Positions 26,431 to 35,971 of a stretch of DNA of 64,000 bases are shown here, in pieces. The notes beneath the pieces are model-generated. The model was not told the origin of the DNA and made no database searches. It saw only the letters and a list, made by a program, of their open reading frames with translations. The translations under genes were made by a program, and so were the position numbers. Position 1 is the first letter of the stretch. Each line of letters starts with the position of its first letter. This DNA is from Bifidobacterium goeldii (lineage in GTDB: Bacteria; Actinomycetota; Actinomycetes; Actinomycetales; Bifidobacteriaceae), in assembly GCF_003951095.1 (NCBI RefSeq), contig NZ_QXGL01000001.1, forward strand, positions 682,001 to 746,000. Reading direction: 5' to 3'.

Positions 26431-26736
26431 ATGGCACTGACCAAGAAGCAGACCAAGCAGCTGCGCGCACTGGCAAACCAGCTCAAGCCGCTGCTGTTCA
26501 TCGGCAAGAACGATCTGACCGACGCCGCCGTCAAGCAGGCGGATGAGACCATCGAAAAGCACGAGCTGCTCAAGGTAGCCGTGCAGGACGGTTCCGGCCT
26601 GACCGCCAAGGAGGCTGGCGAGGAGCTTGCCGAACGCCTCGGCGCTGAGCTCGTGCAGACGATCGGCAATCGCTTCGTGCTGTATCGCGAGTCCAAGCGC
26701 GACGATGTGAAGAAGATCGTGCTCGTACGCGAGTAG
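26431..26736 (+). CDS. YhbY family (CRM domain) RNA-binding protein
   Basis: A 101-residue single CRM-domain protein starting MALTKKQTKQLRALANQLKP behind GGAG. Members of this family associate with pre-50S ribosomal particles. The conserved GxxG loop that normally reads like GxNG is here GKND (residues ~31-34 of LLFIGKNDLTDAAVKQADE), an unusual change of the second glycine. The rest, with the VKQADETIEKHELLKVAVQ helix and strand, is typical. It is transcribed alone and ends before a strong bidirectional hairpin. Confidence 0.9.
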   Translation: MALTKKQTKQLRALANQLKPLLFIGKNDLTDAAVKQADETIEKHELLKVAVQDGSGLTAKEAGEELAERLGAELVQTIGNRFVLYRESKRDDVKKIVLVRE

Positions 26737-26791
26737 CGGTTGGCCTGCGAACGACTGTCGGCAACTCAATCGCCGCACTTACGGCGTCAAA

Positions 26792-26823
26792 CGGCCCGCA
26801 ATCCACACACGGATTGCGGGCCG
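26792..26823. terminator. Bidirectional terminator hairpin
   Basis: A perfect 13-bp stem (26792-26804 with 26811-26823; arm CGGCCCGCAATCC) and a six-base loop ACACAC separate the convergent yhbY and sugar-binding protein genes. Confidence 0.85.
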
Positions 26824-26853
26824 GAATTATATGTCGTCAGATGTTGTAGCCAC

Positions 26854-28200
26854 TCAGTTGGTTACCGTGAAGCCTTGGCTTTCGCCGTACTCAGTGAGTG
26901 CCTTCTGGAAGTTGGCGAGGGCTTGGCTGAGCGTGACTTCCTTGCGGTAAGCCGGGCCGAGGTTGTCGCCGTAGATGCTCATCGCGTGAGCGCTGAACGG
27001 CATGTAGGAGAAGCCTTCGCTCACCTCGCTGGCCGCCTGAGCAAGCACCTTGTTGTATTCCTGACCACCGAAATACTCGGTCAGTTGGTCGGAGCCGTTA
27101 AGGAACTTTTCGGACTTGAGCGTCTCCAGATCGGAAGGGAACGAGCCGTTGTCAACGCGCGCATCGATGCCTTCACGCTCATGGTTGACGAAATCGATGT
27201 ACTTCCAAGCAGCCTTCTGCTTCTCACTGGAGGCCATAATCGCCAGCGTGGAGCCGCCAGCCTCGCCATTAGATGGCTTGGATTCATCCCACTGCGGGAT
27301 CGTAGCAACACGGAACTTGCCGGAAGCCTGCGATGCGCTGGTGAGCAGGTTGGCGCTCATCCACGCGCCGTAGTTGAGCGATGCAATAGTGCCGTCGCCG
27401 AGACCGCGGTTCCAGTCGTCGGACCAGGAGTTGACCTTCGTGTTGATGAGGTCCTCGTCGATCATCTTTTGCCAGAAGTCGGCGACCTTCTTGACAGCCG
27501 GGTCGCTAGCGAGCGTGATCGAGACGTTTTCGGCGTCCTTGATCTCGTACGGGCGGCCACCAGCAGCCCAAATCAGGCTGGCGAGTATCGTGTAGGAGCC
27601 TTCAGAACCGGTGTCGGCGGTGATGTAGTGGCCGCCGCCGAGCGCCTTGATCTTCTTAGCGGCCTCATAATATTCATCCCAGGTCTTGGGAGGCTCGGTC
27701 ACGCCGGCAGCATCGAAGACTTCTTTGTTGTAGAACAGCGCGGTGGGGCCGGAGTCCATTGGCAGGCCGTAAATACCGCCGTTGCTGTTGACCTGCGCCC
27801 ACGTGCCGGGCGTGTAGAAGCCGTCGTAGTCCTTGGCGCCCATGTCGCTCATGTCGGCGAGCGAACCGGCGAGCGCGAACTGCGGCAGCGCGTGGTATTC
27901 GAACTGGGCTACATCGGGTGCGCCCGAGCCGGCATTAATCGCGTTGGTCAGGGAGGTGATGGTCTGTACTGCAGAGCCAACGTTAGTGAGCTTGACTTTG
28001 ATGCCAGGATTTGCCTTTTCGAAGGCTGCAGTTGCCTGCTTGAGGGTAGGCTCCCATGCCCACACGTTGATTTCAACCGGATCGTCTGCAGTGCCTTCCG
28101 GCCCATTAGCTCCGCTGCTTGACCCGCATGCCGCAAGGCCCACGCCCATCAACACCGCGAGTGCGGCGGCGGTGACCTTAGTGCCGGTTACATGCTTCAT
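26854..28200 (-). CDS. ABC transporter sugar-binding lipoprotein
   Basis: A 448-residue extracellular solute-binding protein (family 1). The start at 28200 follows GGGAGGGAG; a signal peptide with lipobox LAAC follows (VLMGVGLAACGSSS), so it is a lipoprotein on the outer face of the membrane. Typical stretches are WAWEPTLKQATAAFEKANPGI, YGLPMDSGPTALFYNKEVFD and KQKAAWKYIDFVNH. No permease or ATPase gene is beside it, so it works with a distant permease. It is divergent from a LacI regulator across paired operators, implying sugar-induced expression. The sugar is not predictable. Confidence 0.92.
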   Translation of the reverse strand: MKHVTGTKVTAAALAVLMGVGLAACGSSSGANGPEGTADDPVEINVWAWEPTLKQATAAFEKANPGIKVKLTNVGSAVQTITSLTNAINAGSGAPDVAQFEYHALPQFALAGSLADMSDMGAKDYDGFYTPGTWAQVNSNGGIYGLPMDSGPTALFYNKEVFDAAGVTEPPKTWDEYYEAAKKIKALGGGHYITADTGSEGSYTILASLIWAAGGRPYEIKDAENVSITLASDPAVKKVADFWQKMIDEDLINTKVNSWSDDWNRGLGDGTIASLNYGAWMSANLLTSASQASGKFRVATIPQWDESKPSNGEAGGSTLAIMASSEKQKAAWKYIDFVNHEREGIDARVDNGSFPSDLETLKSEKFLNGSDQLTEYFGGQEYNKVLAQAASEVSEGFSYMPFSAHAMSIYGDNLGPAYRKEVTLSQALANFQKALTEYGESQGFTVTN

Positions 28201-28299
28201 ATTGTGCTCTCCCTCCCGAGGCGACCCTGCCTCGGCCTTCGCGGATCCGTAAAGCCCCTGAGACGACGTCATCACTGCCGTATAGCCAGATCCATATTG

Positions 28300-28348
28300 T
28301 GTAATCGTTTACAAGATGTGAGTATACACTGGTTTGTAAACGATTACA
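28300..28348. promoter_or_regulatory. Pair of LacI-type operators
   Basis: TGTAATCGTTTACA (28300-28313) and its exact reverse complement TGTAAACGATTACA (28335-28348) lie 35 bases centre to centre between the binding-protein gene and the divergent LacI gene. Each is a near-palindrome with the central CG step typical of LacI-family sites. Confidence 0.85.
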
Positions 28349-28444
28349 AATCGAATGGTGTAAAGGACGGCATGCACATGGCACACAATCAGCCCGCAAA
28401 CGGCTCAACCAAACGCAAGCCGAGCGGCAAAAAAACCAATCATC

Positions 28445-29479
28445 ATGGACGTCGCCCGCGTGTCGGGGGTATCGTACGCAACCGTGTCACGGTTTTTAAA
28501 CGGCAACCCACACGTCTCCCCCGAAGCCGCAGAGCGCATTGCCGCCGCCGTGCGCGATATTCACTACATTCCCAACAATGCAGCGCGATCGCTCGTACGG
28601 CAGCGTACGCAAACTGTTGCGTTTGTTATGCACGGCGAGCCCGAGTCCATTACCACCGATCCCAATATCAACACCATCATGGTGAACGCCAATCGGCGAC
28701 TGAGCGACGCTGGCTATCAGCTCGTTGTCCTCATTGCTGATAGTGACGAAGCAGGCGAACGCATCGCGCGACTCGTGCGCAGCGGATTTGCTGACGGTTG
28801 GATTCTCAACAATCTCCAAGTTGATGATCCATTATTTACCGTATTTCGTTCAGTTGACGCGCCTGTAGCAGTTTCAGGCGCCGGCTATGGCGAGTCGTCA
28901 CCATTCCCAACCGTTGATATTGATAATCGTGAAGCTTCAGCTGAGTTGACACGCTATCTACTTGGCAAAGACCATCGACACATCGCGTACATTTGCGGCC
29001 CCGAATTTATTCCATGCGCGAGCGAGCGCCTGCACGGCTTTCAAGAAGCCATGGGTGACAATTTCGACCCTACGCTGGTTGTTCAAGCAGAAGATTGGGG
29101 CCGTGCAAGCGGGCAGAAAGCACTCCTTGAACTGTTGCAACGACTAGCGGGCGCGAGCAGTGATACTGCGCCCAATGTTCCAGCAGTGCTGAAACAGCAG
29201 CATATTGACGCGCTGGTATGCGGTAACGACTGTCTTGCTGCAGGTGCCATGCAATATTTGATCGCGCATGGCGTGCGCATTCCTGAAGATGTGGCTGTAG
29301 CTGGGTTTGATGATAGTCCGGATGCGCAAGCTACCAATCCGCCATTAACCACCGTGCACCAGCCTATTGGCCAGTTCGGTGTGCAAATGGCGGATATGGT
29401 GCTCAATCAACTTGAGGGTGATGAAGCGCCAAGCATTGTTTGGCTGCCTACGCATGTGGTAGTACGCCATTCTGCCTGA
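28445..29479 (+). CDS. LacI-family transcriptional regulator (apparent frameshift near the start)
   Basis: The 344-residue open frame begins MDVARVSGVSYATVSRFLNG, a LacI helix-turn-helix, followed by a periplasmic-binding-protein-like sensor ending GFDDSPDAQATNPPLTTVHQ. The natural start appears to be ATG 28372 behind AAAGGA, giving MHMAHNQPANGSTKRKPSGK. That frame runs out of register at an A7 run (28429-28435). With six A residues it would join as GKKPIIMDVA. Either the short form from 28445 is made, or slippage on the A-run restores full length, or the sequence has an error. It probably represses the divergent binding-protein gene and itself. Confidence 0.85.
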   Translation: MDVARVSGVSYATVSRFLNGNPHVSPEAAERIAAAVRDIHYIPNNAARSLVRQRTQTVAFVMHGEPESITTDPNINTIMVNANRRLSDAGYQLVVLIADSDEAGERIARLVRSGFADGWILNNLQVDDPLFTVFRSVDAPVAVSGAGYGESSPFPTVDIDNREASAELTRYLLGKDHRHIAYICGPEFIPCASERLHGFQEAMGDNFDPTLVVQAEDWGRASGQKALLELLQRLAGASSDTAPNVPAVLKQQHIDALVCGNDCLAAGAMQYLIAHGVRIPEDVAVAGFDDSPDAQATNPPLTTVHQPIGQFGVQMADMVLNQLEGDEAPSIVWLPTHVVVRHSA

Positions 29480-29507
29480 CTATGCAACGCGCCTCACTCT
29501 GCACGCG

Positions 29508-30431
29508 TCAGATATTGCCGCGCACGTGCTGATTCGCCCACGACTGCGATTGCACAAACGTTGCTGGATCAGCACTGACACGCCCATCAGGATCATGGAG
29601 CGCATCGATTGCAGCGAGTTCCGCTGCACTCAAATCAAATTCAGCGCTAGCCAAGTTCTCCTTCATGCGTGCAGCATGCTTGGACTTCGGGATGATAATG
29701 CGCCCTTCTTGCGTATGCCAACGCAACACTACTTGCGCTGGAGTAACCCCATGCGCTTGAGCAGCAGCCACAACCGGCGCAGATTCAATATCCTTGCCAT
29801 GGCCAAGCGGACTGTATGCTTCAACCGCAATACCATGCTGCGCGCAGAACGCACGATTATCTGGCTGCGAATAGCGTGGGTGCACTTCAATCTGGTTGAC
29901 AGCAGGCGCCTCACCGGAGTCCTCGATAATCTTCTCCAAGTGCTCGGGCAGGAAGTTGCTCACGCCCGCCACGCGAATAGCACCCTCATCGCGCAGCTTC
30001 AACAGCGCGCGCCACGTTTCACAGTACAAGTCAACAGCGGCGAATGGCCAATGAATCAAGTACATGTCCACAACGTCGACGCCAAGCTTGCGCCGCGACT
30101 CTTCAAAAGCACATTGTGCCGCATCATAGCCTTGATCACAGTTGCGCAGCTTGGTAGTCACCCACACCTTGCCAGCCATGCCGGTGGCTCTTAGCGCATC
30201 ACCAACTTCTTGTTCGTTGTAGTAGGCCGCAGCAGTATCAATGTGCCGATAACCGATTTCCAGCGCTTCCTCGACAGCACGTTGCGTGTCTTCCGGAGGA
30301 ATTTGGAATGTACCAAACCCGATCTGCGGAATCACTGACGCTGCCTTGTTCTGCAATGTCAGCATCGGCTGATTAGTACCACTCGCGTTGTTCGTGTTTG
30401 CATTGTCGTTAGATGCCGTCATTTCGCTCAT
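29508..30431 (-). CDS. Aldo/keto reductase (second copy)
   Basis: A 307-residue AKR-family NADPH oxidoreductase. The tetrad residues are in HIDTAAAYYNE, VTTKLRN and MYLIHWPF, and the cofactor end has PKSKHAARMKENLASAEFDL. The start is ATG 30431 behind AGAGG; about 25 Asn/Thr-rich residues precede the barrel. It is paralogous to the gene at 10443. It stands alone between the LacI gene (convergent) and dnaE. Substrate unknown. Confidence 0.9.
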   Translation of the reverse strand: MSEMTASNDNANTNNASGTNQPMLTLQNKAASVIPQIGFGTFQIPPEDTQRAVEEALEIGYRHIDTAAAYYNEQEVGDALRATGMAGKVWVTTKLRNCDQGYDAAQCAFEESRRKLGVDVVDMYLIHWPFAAVDLYCETWRALLKLRDEGAIRVAGVSNFLPEHLEKIIEDSGEAPAVNQIEVHPRYSQPDNRAFCAQHGIAVEAYSPLGHGKDIESAPVVAAAQAHGVTPAQVVLRWHTQEGRIIIPKSKHAARMKENLASAEFDLSAAELAAIDALHDPDGRVSADPATFVQSQSWANQHVRGNI

Positions 30432-30597
30432 GATGCGCCTCTTCGTAACGTAAATACTCGGCATATGGCCCGGTATTAACCCGGACCATGCAACCGACGC
30501 TATGGTATCGCGCAAAACCGCACGCATTCAAGCACAAGCGCACATGCTCGCACAAATACGCTCACAGCGCATCAACTACGCGGCACTTACGCAACGC

Positions 30598-33500
30598 TCA
30601 GGCAGCAGGCAAACATCCTGGGCCAAAGAGAATCTTAATCTCAGCAAACAAGCTCGTATCACGCTTCACGCGGAAGCGGTCACCAAAGGTGAGCACTTGC
30701 GCATTACCACTGTCATCGAGTACTGCCAATCGCACCTCGCAGTAGCCCGGGTGCCGCGCAATCACTTGTGCGAGCTGCTCCACATTGCCGCGCTCGAGCG
30801 CTACCTGCGGCAGCGTAATCACCAGCGGGCGCTCATCAGCAGACTCTAATGTTGGCACTTGCATTTCAGTGGCGCGCAAGCTCACCGTCTCTTCGCGCAC
30901 TTCCACCTGACCGCGAATCTGCACCACCGTATCAATCGCAAGTTCAGCAGCAGCAGCCTCATACACTTTGCCAAAGAACATGCATTGAATCGAGCTTTCC
31001 ATATCCTCAATGGTCACAATCGCCCACGGGTTGCCCTTCTTGGAAACACGGCGATCCACACCGGTAATCAAGCCCGCAAGCGTAACCTGCTGACCATCAG
31101 GCATAGTGGGAGCACGGTCGATCAAATGCGCAATCGACATTTCGCGCAAACCTGCAAGCACTGCTTGCATGCCAGAAAGCGGATGGTCAGACACGTACAA
31201 GCCGAGCATTTCACGTTCGAAATTGAGCTTGGTTTTCTTATCCCACTCCTCAATATCCGGCACGGTGACAGCAGCATCGCCCATCGTCTCTGCTCCGCCA
31301 TCCTCAGCATCTGCGAACAGATCAAACTGCCCTTCAGCTTGCTTACGCTTCAACCCTACTACCGAGTCGATTGCCGCCTCATGCACCGTAAATAGTGCGC
31401 GACGGTTCGGATCAATAGAGTCGAATGCGCCAGCTTTGATCAGCGATTCCACGAGACGGCGATTCAGTGCAGTTAACGGTACGCGGCGGATGTAATCCAT
31501 GAAATTCACGTACTTGCCGCGCTCACTGTGCCGCTCAGCGATGATGTCTTTCACCGCGTTTTCGCCAACATTGCGGATAGCGCCAAGGCCAAAACGCACC
31601 ACGTCGCCGACAGCAGAATACTCGTATACTGATTCGTTCACATCCGGCGATAGCACTTGAATGCCCATGCGACGCGCTTCGCCCAAGTACAGTGCAGTCT
31701 TATCTTTGTTCGTAGCTGCGCCCTGCAACAAGGCTGCCATAAACTCGACTGGATAATGCGTCTTCAAATACGCAGTCCAATACGAAATCAGACCATATGC
31801 GGCAGAGTGCGCTTTGTTAAACGCGTAGCCGGAGAACGGAACCAGAATCTCCCAGATCGCTTCTGCAGCTTCCTCGGAATAGCCATGCTCTTTCATGCCA
31901 GCAAAGAATGGAATCTTCTCCTTTGCCAGCACTTCCGGCTTCTTTTTACCCATAGCTCGACGCAACACGTCTGCCTTACCAAGCGAATATCCAGCGAGAA
32001 TACGCGCAGCAGACTGCACCTGCTCCTGATAAATAATCAGACCATAGGTTTCATCAAGCACCTGCTTGAGCGGCTCGTCAAGCTCAGGATGGATTGGCGT
32101 GATCTTCTGCAAACCATTCTTACGCTTGGCGTAGTTGATGTGCGATTCCATTGACATTGGGCCCGGTCGGTACAGGGCGATCAGTGCGGAAATATCGTTG
32201 AAGTTATCAGGCTTCAACGTTTTCAGTAGCGAACGCATGCCATCAGAATCGAGCTGGAACACGCCAAGCGTGTCACCGCGTGACAACAGCTTGTAGGTTT
32301 CCTTATCGTCCAGCGGAATCTTCGTGTATTCGATCGGCTCTTTACCATTGTTTTTAATGTTGTTGAGCGTATCGCGAATAACTGTCAAGTTGGAAAGTCC
32401 CAAGAAATCCATCTTGACCAAGCCCAGCGTTTCGCACGTATGGTATTCGAAAGTCGTCGTAACCGTGCCATCAGTACGTTCCAGCAGCGGAGACGTGTTC
32501 GTAATCGGCTCACTACCCATGATCGTGGCGCACGCGTGCACACCAGTCTGACGAATCAGACCTTCGATACCCTTCGCTTCTTCCGTAATGCGCTTGGCAT
32601 CCGGGTCAGACTCGTAAAGCTCACGATATTCGCGAGCTTCCGCATATCGCTTCGCCGTCGGATCGAAAATATCATGCAGACTAATATCTTTGCCACCGGT
32701 GGCTGCCGGCGGCAACGCTTTAGTAATACGCTCGCCCATTGAAAACTCGTAGCCCATAATGCGAGCGGAGTCTTTAAGCGCCTGCTTGGTTTTGATCGTG
32801 CCATAAATCACGCACTGAGCGACCTTGTCACGACCGTATTTTTCACCGACATAGTCGAGTACGCGCATACGACCTTCCGGGTCGAAATCCACATCGATAT
32901 CCGGTAGGGAGACACGCTCCGGGTTCAAAAACCTTTCGAAGATCAGACCATGCTTGAGCGGATCAAGTTCCGTAATACCCATCGCATAAGCGACCATGGC
33001 ACCTGCAGCGGAACCACGGCCTGGACCGACCATAACGCCGTGCGTTTTCGCCCAGTTGATGTAGTCAGCCACCACAAGGAAGTAGCCGCAGAACTGCATC
33101 TGGCAGATCACGCCACACTCATAATCAGCTTGCTTGAGCACTTCAATGGGCGGATTGCCGTCATAGCGCTGTTCCAAGCCTTCCTCGACCTTTTTCAAGA
33201 AGAGCGAGGTCTCATCCCATCCTTCAGGGCAGTCAAACTGTGGCATGAACGCGCCATCTTCATGATCGTCAAAGATCACATTGCAACGTTCAGCAATTTC
33301 CAGCGTGTTATCGCATGCTTCAGGGAGGTCCTTGAACAGTTCGCGCATTTGTTCAGCGGACTTAATGTAATAGCCCGAACCGTCGAATTTAAAACGGTCA
33401 GGATTGTCAAGCGTGTCTCCTGAGTTGATGCACAACATAGCATCCTGTGCATCTTTATCTTCTTCAAGCACGTAATGCGAATCATTCGTCGCGAGGAGCG

Positions 33501-34167
33501 GCGCGTTGAGTTTCTTGGCAATCGTGAGCAGATCATTAGTGACCTGCGTTTCGATTGTCAGACCATGGTCCATGAGTTCGATAAAGAAGTTATCGCGACC
33601 AAAAATGTCTTGGAATTCGCCGGCAGCGCGCAACGCTTCATCAAACTGGCCCAGACGCAGCCTCGTTTGAATAATGCCCGAGGGGCAGCCTGAGGAAGCG
33701 ATAACACCCTTGGAATATGTGGAGAGTACTTCCTTATCCATACGCGGGTATCGCATAACACGGCCTTCAAGATTGGCCACAGAGCTCGCCTTAATCAGGT
33801 TGACGAGTCCTTCATCATTTTCAGCCCACATAGTCAAGTGGGTAATCAAACCGCCACCAGAAACATCATCGCGTCGCTGTGCTTCAGTGCCCCAGTGCAC
33901 ACGGGATTTATCTTGACGAGCGGTTTCCGGGGTGACATATGCTTCGATGCCAATAATCGGCTTAATACCAGCATCAACTGCGGTACGCCACAGCTCATAA
34001 GCGCCGTGCATGTTGCCGTGATCAGTAATGCCTACTGCCGGCATGCCAAGTTCTTTCACCCGGTTTACCAGATTCGGGATTTTTGACGCACCATCCAGCA
34101 GTGAATAATGCGTGTGGTTATGCAATTGCACAAAGTTCTTCCCCGATTCGACCATGTGTTCCACCAT
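30598..34167 (-). CDS. dnaE: DNA polymerase III alpha subunit
   Basis: A 1189-residue replicative polymerase, normal length for DnaE. The N-terminal PHP domain begins FVQLHNHTHYSLLDGASKIP. The polymerase core has GPGRGSAAGAMVAYA and the catalytic aspartates in LPDIDVDFDPEGRMRVLDY. A helix-hairpin-helix region and an OB-fold follow (TLAGLITGVDRRVSKKGNPW). The start at ATG 34167 follows GAGG and removes 22 unlikely residues of the longer frame; ATG 34155 is possible. It is the last gene of the minus-strand housekeeping block from glyS. Confidence 0.96.
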   Translation of the reverse strand: MVEHMVESGKNFVQLHNHTHYSLLDGASKIPNLVNRVKELGMPAVGITDHGNMHGAYELWRTAVDAGIKPIIGIEAYVTPETARQDKSRVHWGTEAQRRDDVSGGGLITHLTMWAENDEGLVNLIKASSVANLEGRVMRYPRMDKEVLSTYSKGVIASSGCPSGIIQTRLRLGQFDEALRAAGEFQDIFGRDNFFIELMDHGLTIETQVTNDLLTIAKKLNAPLLATNDSHYVLEEDKDAQDAMLCINSGDTLDNPDRFKFDGSGYYIKSAEQMRELFKDLPEACDNTLEIAERCNVIFDDHEDGAFMPQFDCPEGWDETSLFLKKVEEGLEQRYDGNPPIEVLKQADYECGVICQMQFCGYFLVVADYINWAKTHGVMVGPGRGSAAGAMVAYAMGITELDPLKHGLIFERFLNPERVSLPDIDVDFDPEGRMRVLDYVGEKYGRDKVAQCVIYGTIKTKQALKDSARIMGYEFSMGERITKALPPAATGGKDISLHDIFDPTAKRYAEAREYRELYESDPDAKRITEEAKGIEGLIRQTGVHACATIMGSEPITNTSPLLERTDGTVTTTFEYHTCETLGLVKMDFLGLSNLTVIRDTLNNIKNNGKEPIEYTKIPLDDKETYKLLSRGDTLGVFQLDSDGMRSLLKTLKPDNFNDISALIALYRPGPMSMESHINYAKRKNGLQKITPIHPELDEPLKQVLDETYGLIIYQEQVQSAARILAGYSLGKADVLRRAMGKKKPEVLAKEKIPFFAGMKEHGYSEEAAEAIWEILVPFSGYAFNKAHSAAYGLISYWTAYLKTHYPVEFMAALLQGAATNKDKTALYLGEARRMGIQVLSPDVNESVYEYSAVGDVVRFGLGAIRNVGENAVKDIIAERHSERGKYVNFMDYIRRVPLTALNRRLVESLIKAGAFDSIDPNRRALFTVHEAAIDSVVGLKRKQAEGQFDLFADAEDGGAETMGDAAVTVPDIEEWDKKTKLNFEREMLGLYVSDHPLSGMQAVLAGLREMSIAHLIDRAPTMPDGQQVTLAGLITGVDRRVSKKGNPWAIVTIEDMESSIQCMFFGKVYEAAAAELAIDTVVQIRGQVEVREETVSLRATEMQVPTLESADERPLVITLPQVALERGNVEQLAQVIARHPGYCEVRLAVLDDSGNAQVLTFGDRFRVKRDTSLFAEIKILFGPGCLPAA

Positions 34168-34425
34168 ACCGCATGACCTCGGCTGTGAGCAGAAGACAGC
34201 GGCAGTGTGCGCTTGGGCCGGATTGTGTAACAAGGCATGCGGTAAGCGCTGTTACTTCACAATAAGGCATGGTCAACACGCCGATATTGTGGATAACTCG
34301 CTACCCTTCGACCACATTGCCCGTTTTTTCTAGACACGCATAGGTTCTATCGTCTACGCTCACAGAACCGGGTTACAGCGGTTGATATGTCGGCAATGGA
34401 TGACGACGTGCGAAGGGGAACACTG

Positions 34426-35124
34426 ATGAACGATATACAGCAAGTCAACGCGCAACAACACAGCACACCACCGAATATGCAGCAGAATATGCAGCAGAAC
34501 ACACGCGCACGGCGACGAGTTACTGATGACATTGCCATCGTACGAATTATTGCCATCGTGCTGACTGTGCTCGGATTATTGACTACTACAGCCTGCATAT
34601 GCGCTATGTTCTATCTCAACCGCGGAGAATATAACCCGCTTGATGTCTTCGTACTCTTAGCGGCTGTAATAGTTGGCTTAGTTACGCCAATGCTGCTGCT
34701 TTCTGCGCTTACTTCATGGATTATTGTTGCCGTAGCATCGTGGCGTAAACGTCGAGCTGCACGCATAGCAGCAATGTTGTCACCTGTGCCACCAATGCCG
34801 ATGTATGCTGCGCCCGTTACTCCTGGTCCCGTATTGGCAGCGGCACCCGCGCCCACTTCGCCACTGCCGCCAGCGCATCATCCGAGAGTCTACAATGAGC
34901 CACCCATGCGTGCTGATGGACGATTCACGCCACTTGGACATGGTGATGGGAATGCCAACATGCCGGCAGCGTACGGTCCATTGTTTGCTGAAACAGTTAC
35001 TGCGCCACCGGCTGCGGGGCTACCAGTTCCTGCATATGATCCTGATCCGACGACTGTACATGGCGTTCCCGCATCGTTTCCAATGCATGCGCGAGATCAG
35101 CCGGATACTGAGACTGCACAGTAG
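34426..35124 (+). CDS. Unknown two-helix membrane protein with proline-rich tail
   Basis: A 232-residue protein with an N-terminal Gln/Asn-rich cytoplasmic stretch, two membrane helices (IIAIVLTVLGLLTTTACIC and VFVLLAAVIVGLVTPMLLL continuing to IIVAVASW), a positively charged WRKRRAAR stop-transfer, and a ~120-residue Pro/Ala-rich C-terminal tail. The ATG at 34426 follows AAGGGG. The 3' 128 bases overlap the 3' end of the convergent pseudouridine synthase gene. Function unknown. Confidence 0.7.
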   Translation: MNDIQQVNAQQHSTPPNMQQNMQQNTRARRRVTDDIAIVRIIAIVLTVLGLLTTTACICAMFYLNRGEYNPLDVFVLLAAVIVGLVTPMLLLSALTSWIIVAVASWRKRRAARIAAMLSPVPPMPMYAAPVTPGPVLAAAPAPTSPLPPAHHPRVYNEPPMRADGRFTPLGHGDGNANMPAAYGPLFAETVTAPPAAGLPVPAYDPDPTTVHGVPASFPMHARDQPDTETAQ

Positions 35125-35971
35125 TCCATACTTTGGTGCGAGGGTGCTTGAACTCGAGGCGCATTGCGTGTAACCACTGGCGGTCAAGTCCCAGTTCATG
35201 TGACAGTACAGGATTAGCTCCATACATCGGGTCACCTACCAGAGGGTGGCCGATCGATGAAAAGTGCACGCGAATCTGATGGGTGCGGCCTGTTTCCAAG
35301 TTCACCGACACCAGTGTCGCCTCGCCGAAGCGCTCCATAACATCCCAATGCGTAACAGCAGGCTTGCCTGCTGGAGTAACGCAGAATCGGAAGTCGGAGA
35401 CCTTCGCACGGCCGATCGGCGCCTCAATGGTGGCCTTGTCCTCTTTGAGGTTGCCTTGTACCAGCGCATGATAGGTTTTCACAACCTCATGCTCGGCGAA
35501 CTGACGGCGCATCTCCTTGTAGGCGAGTTCTGACTTGCATACCAGCATCAGTCCAGACGTGCCAACATCTAGACGCGAGACAATGCCCTGCCTGCCGGGA
35601 GCCCCATAGGAGGTGATGTGTACACCGCGATCTAGCAGACTGCCGAGCACGGTCGGGCCCGTCCAGCCTACTGAAGCATGCGCTGCCACTCCGACTGGTT
35701 TATCAACTACAACAACATCATCGTCTTCGTAGACGATAGCCATATCACGGCAGATTGGTTCAGGAGTCTGCTGCTCTTCGACAATGTCGAATTCGACAGT
35801 GTCCCCCGCCATCAGGGTGCTTGATTTGGCGATCTCACGGTCAAGCACACGCGCTTGACCAGTTTCGATAAGCTCCGCCGCCTTTGCTCGGGAGATTCCC
35901 AGCATCTTGGAGACCGCAACGTCGAAACGCGCGCCCACCAATGCGTCGGGAGCCGGAACAAGACGACTCAT
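34997..35971 (-). CDS. Pseudouridine synthase, RluA/RluD family
   Basis: A 324-residue enzyme that isomerises uridine in RNA, probably 23S rRNA. The N-terminal S4 RNA-binding domain (GARFDVAVSKMLGISRAKAA) precedes the catalytic domain with active-site aspartate in GIVSRLDVGTSGLM and the family end HQIRVHFSSIGHPLVGD. The start ATG overlaps the lspA stop (ATGA), the usual lspA-rluD arrangement in Actinobacteria. The last ~40 residues are coded across the convergent membrane-protein gene. Specificity (RluD or other) is not determined. Confidence 0.93.
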   Translation of the reverse strand: MSRLVPAPDALVGARFDVAVSKMLGISRAKAAELIETGQARVLDREIAKSSTLMAGDTVEFDIVEEQQTPEPICRDMAIVYEDDDVVVVDKPVGVAAHASVGWTGPTVLGSLLDRGVHITSYGAPGRQGIVSRLDVGTSGLMLVCKSELAYKEMRRQFAEHEVVKTYHALVQGNLKEDKATIEAPIGRAKVSDFRFCVTPAGKPAVTHWDVMERFGEATLVSVNLETGRTHQIRVHFSSIGHPLVGDPMYGANPVLSHELGLDRQWLHAMRLEFKHPRTKVWTTVQSQYPADLAHALETMRERHVQSSDQDHMQELVAPQPVAQ

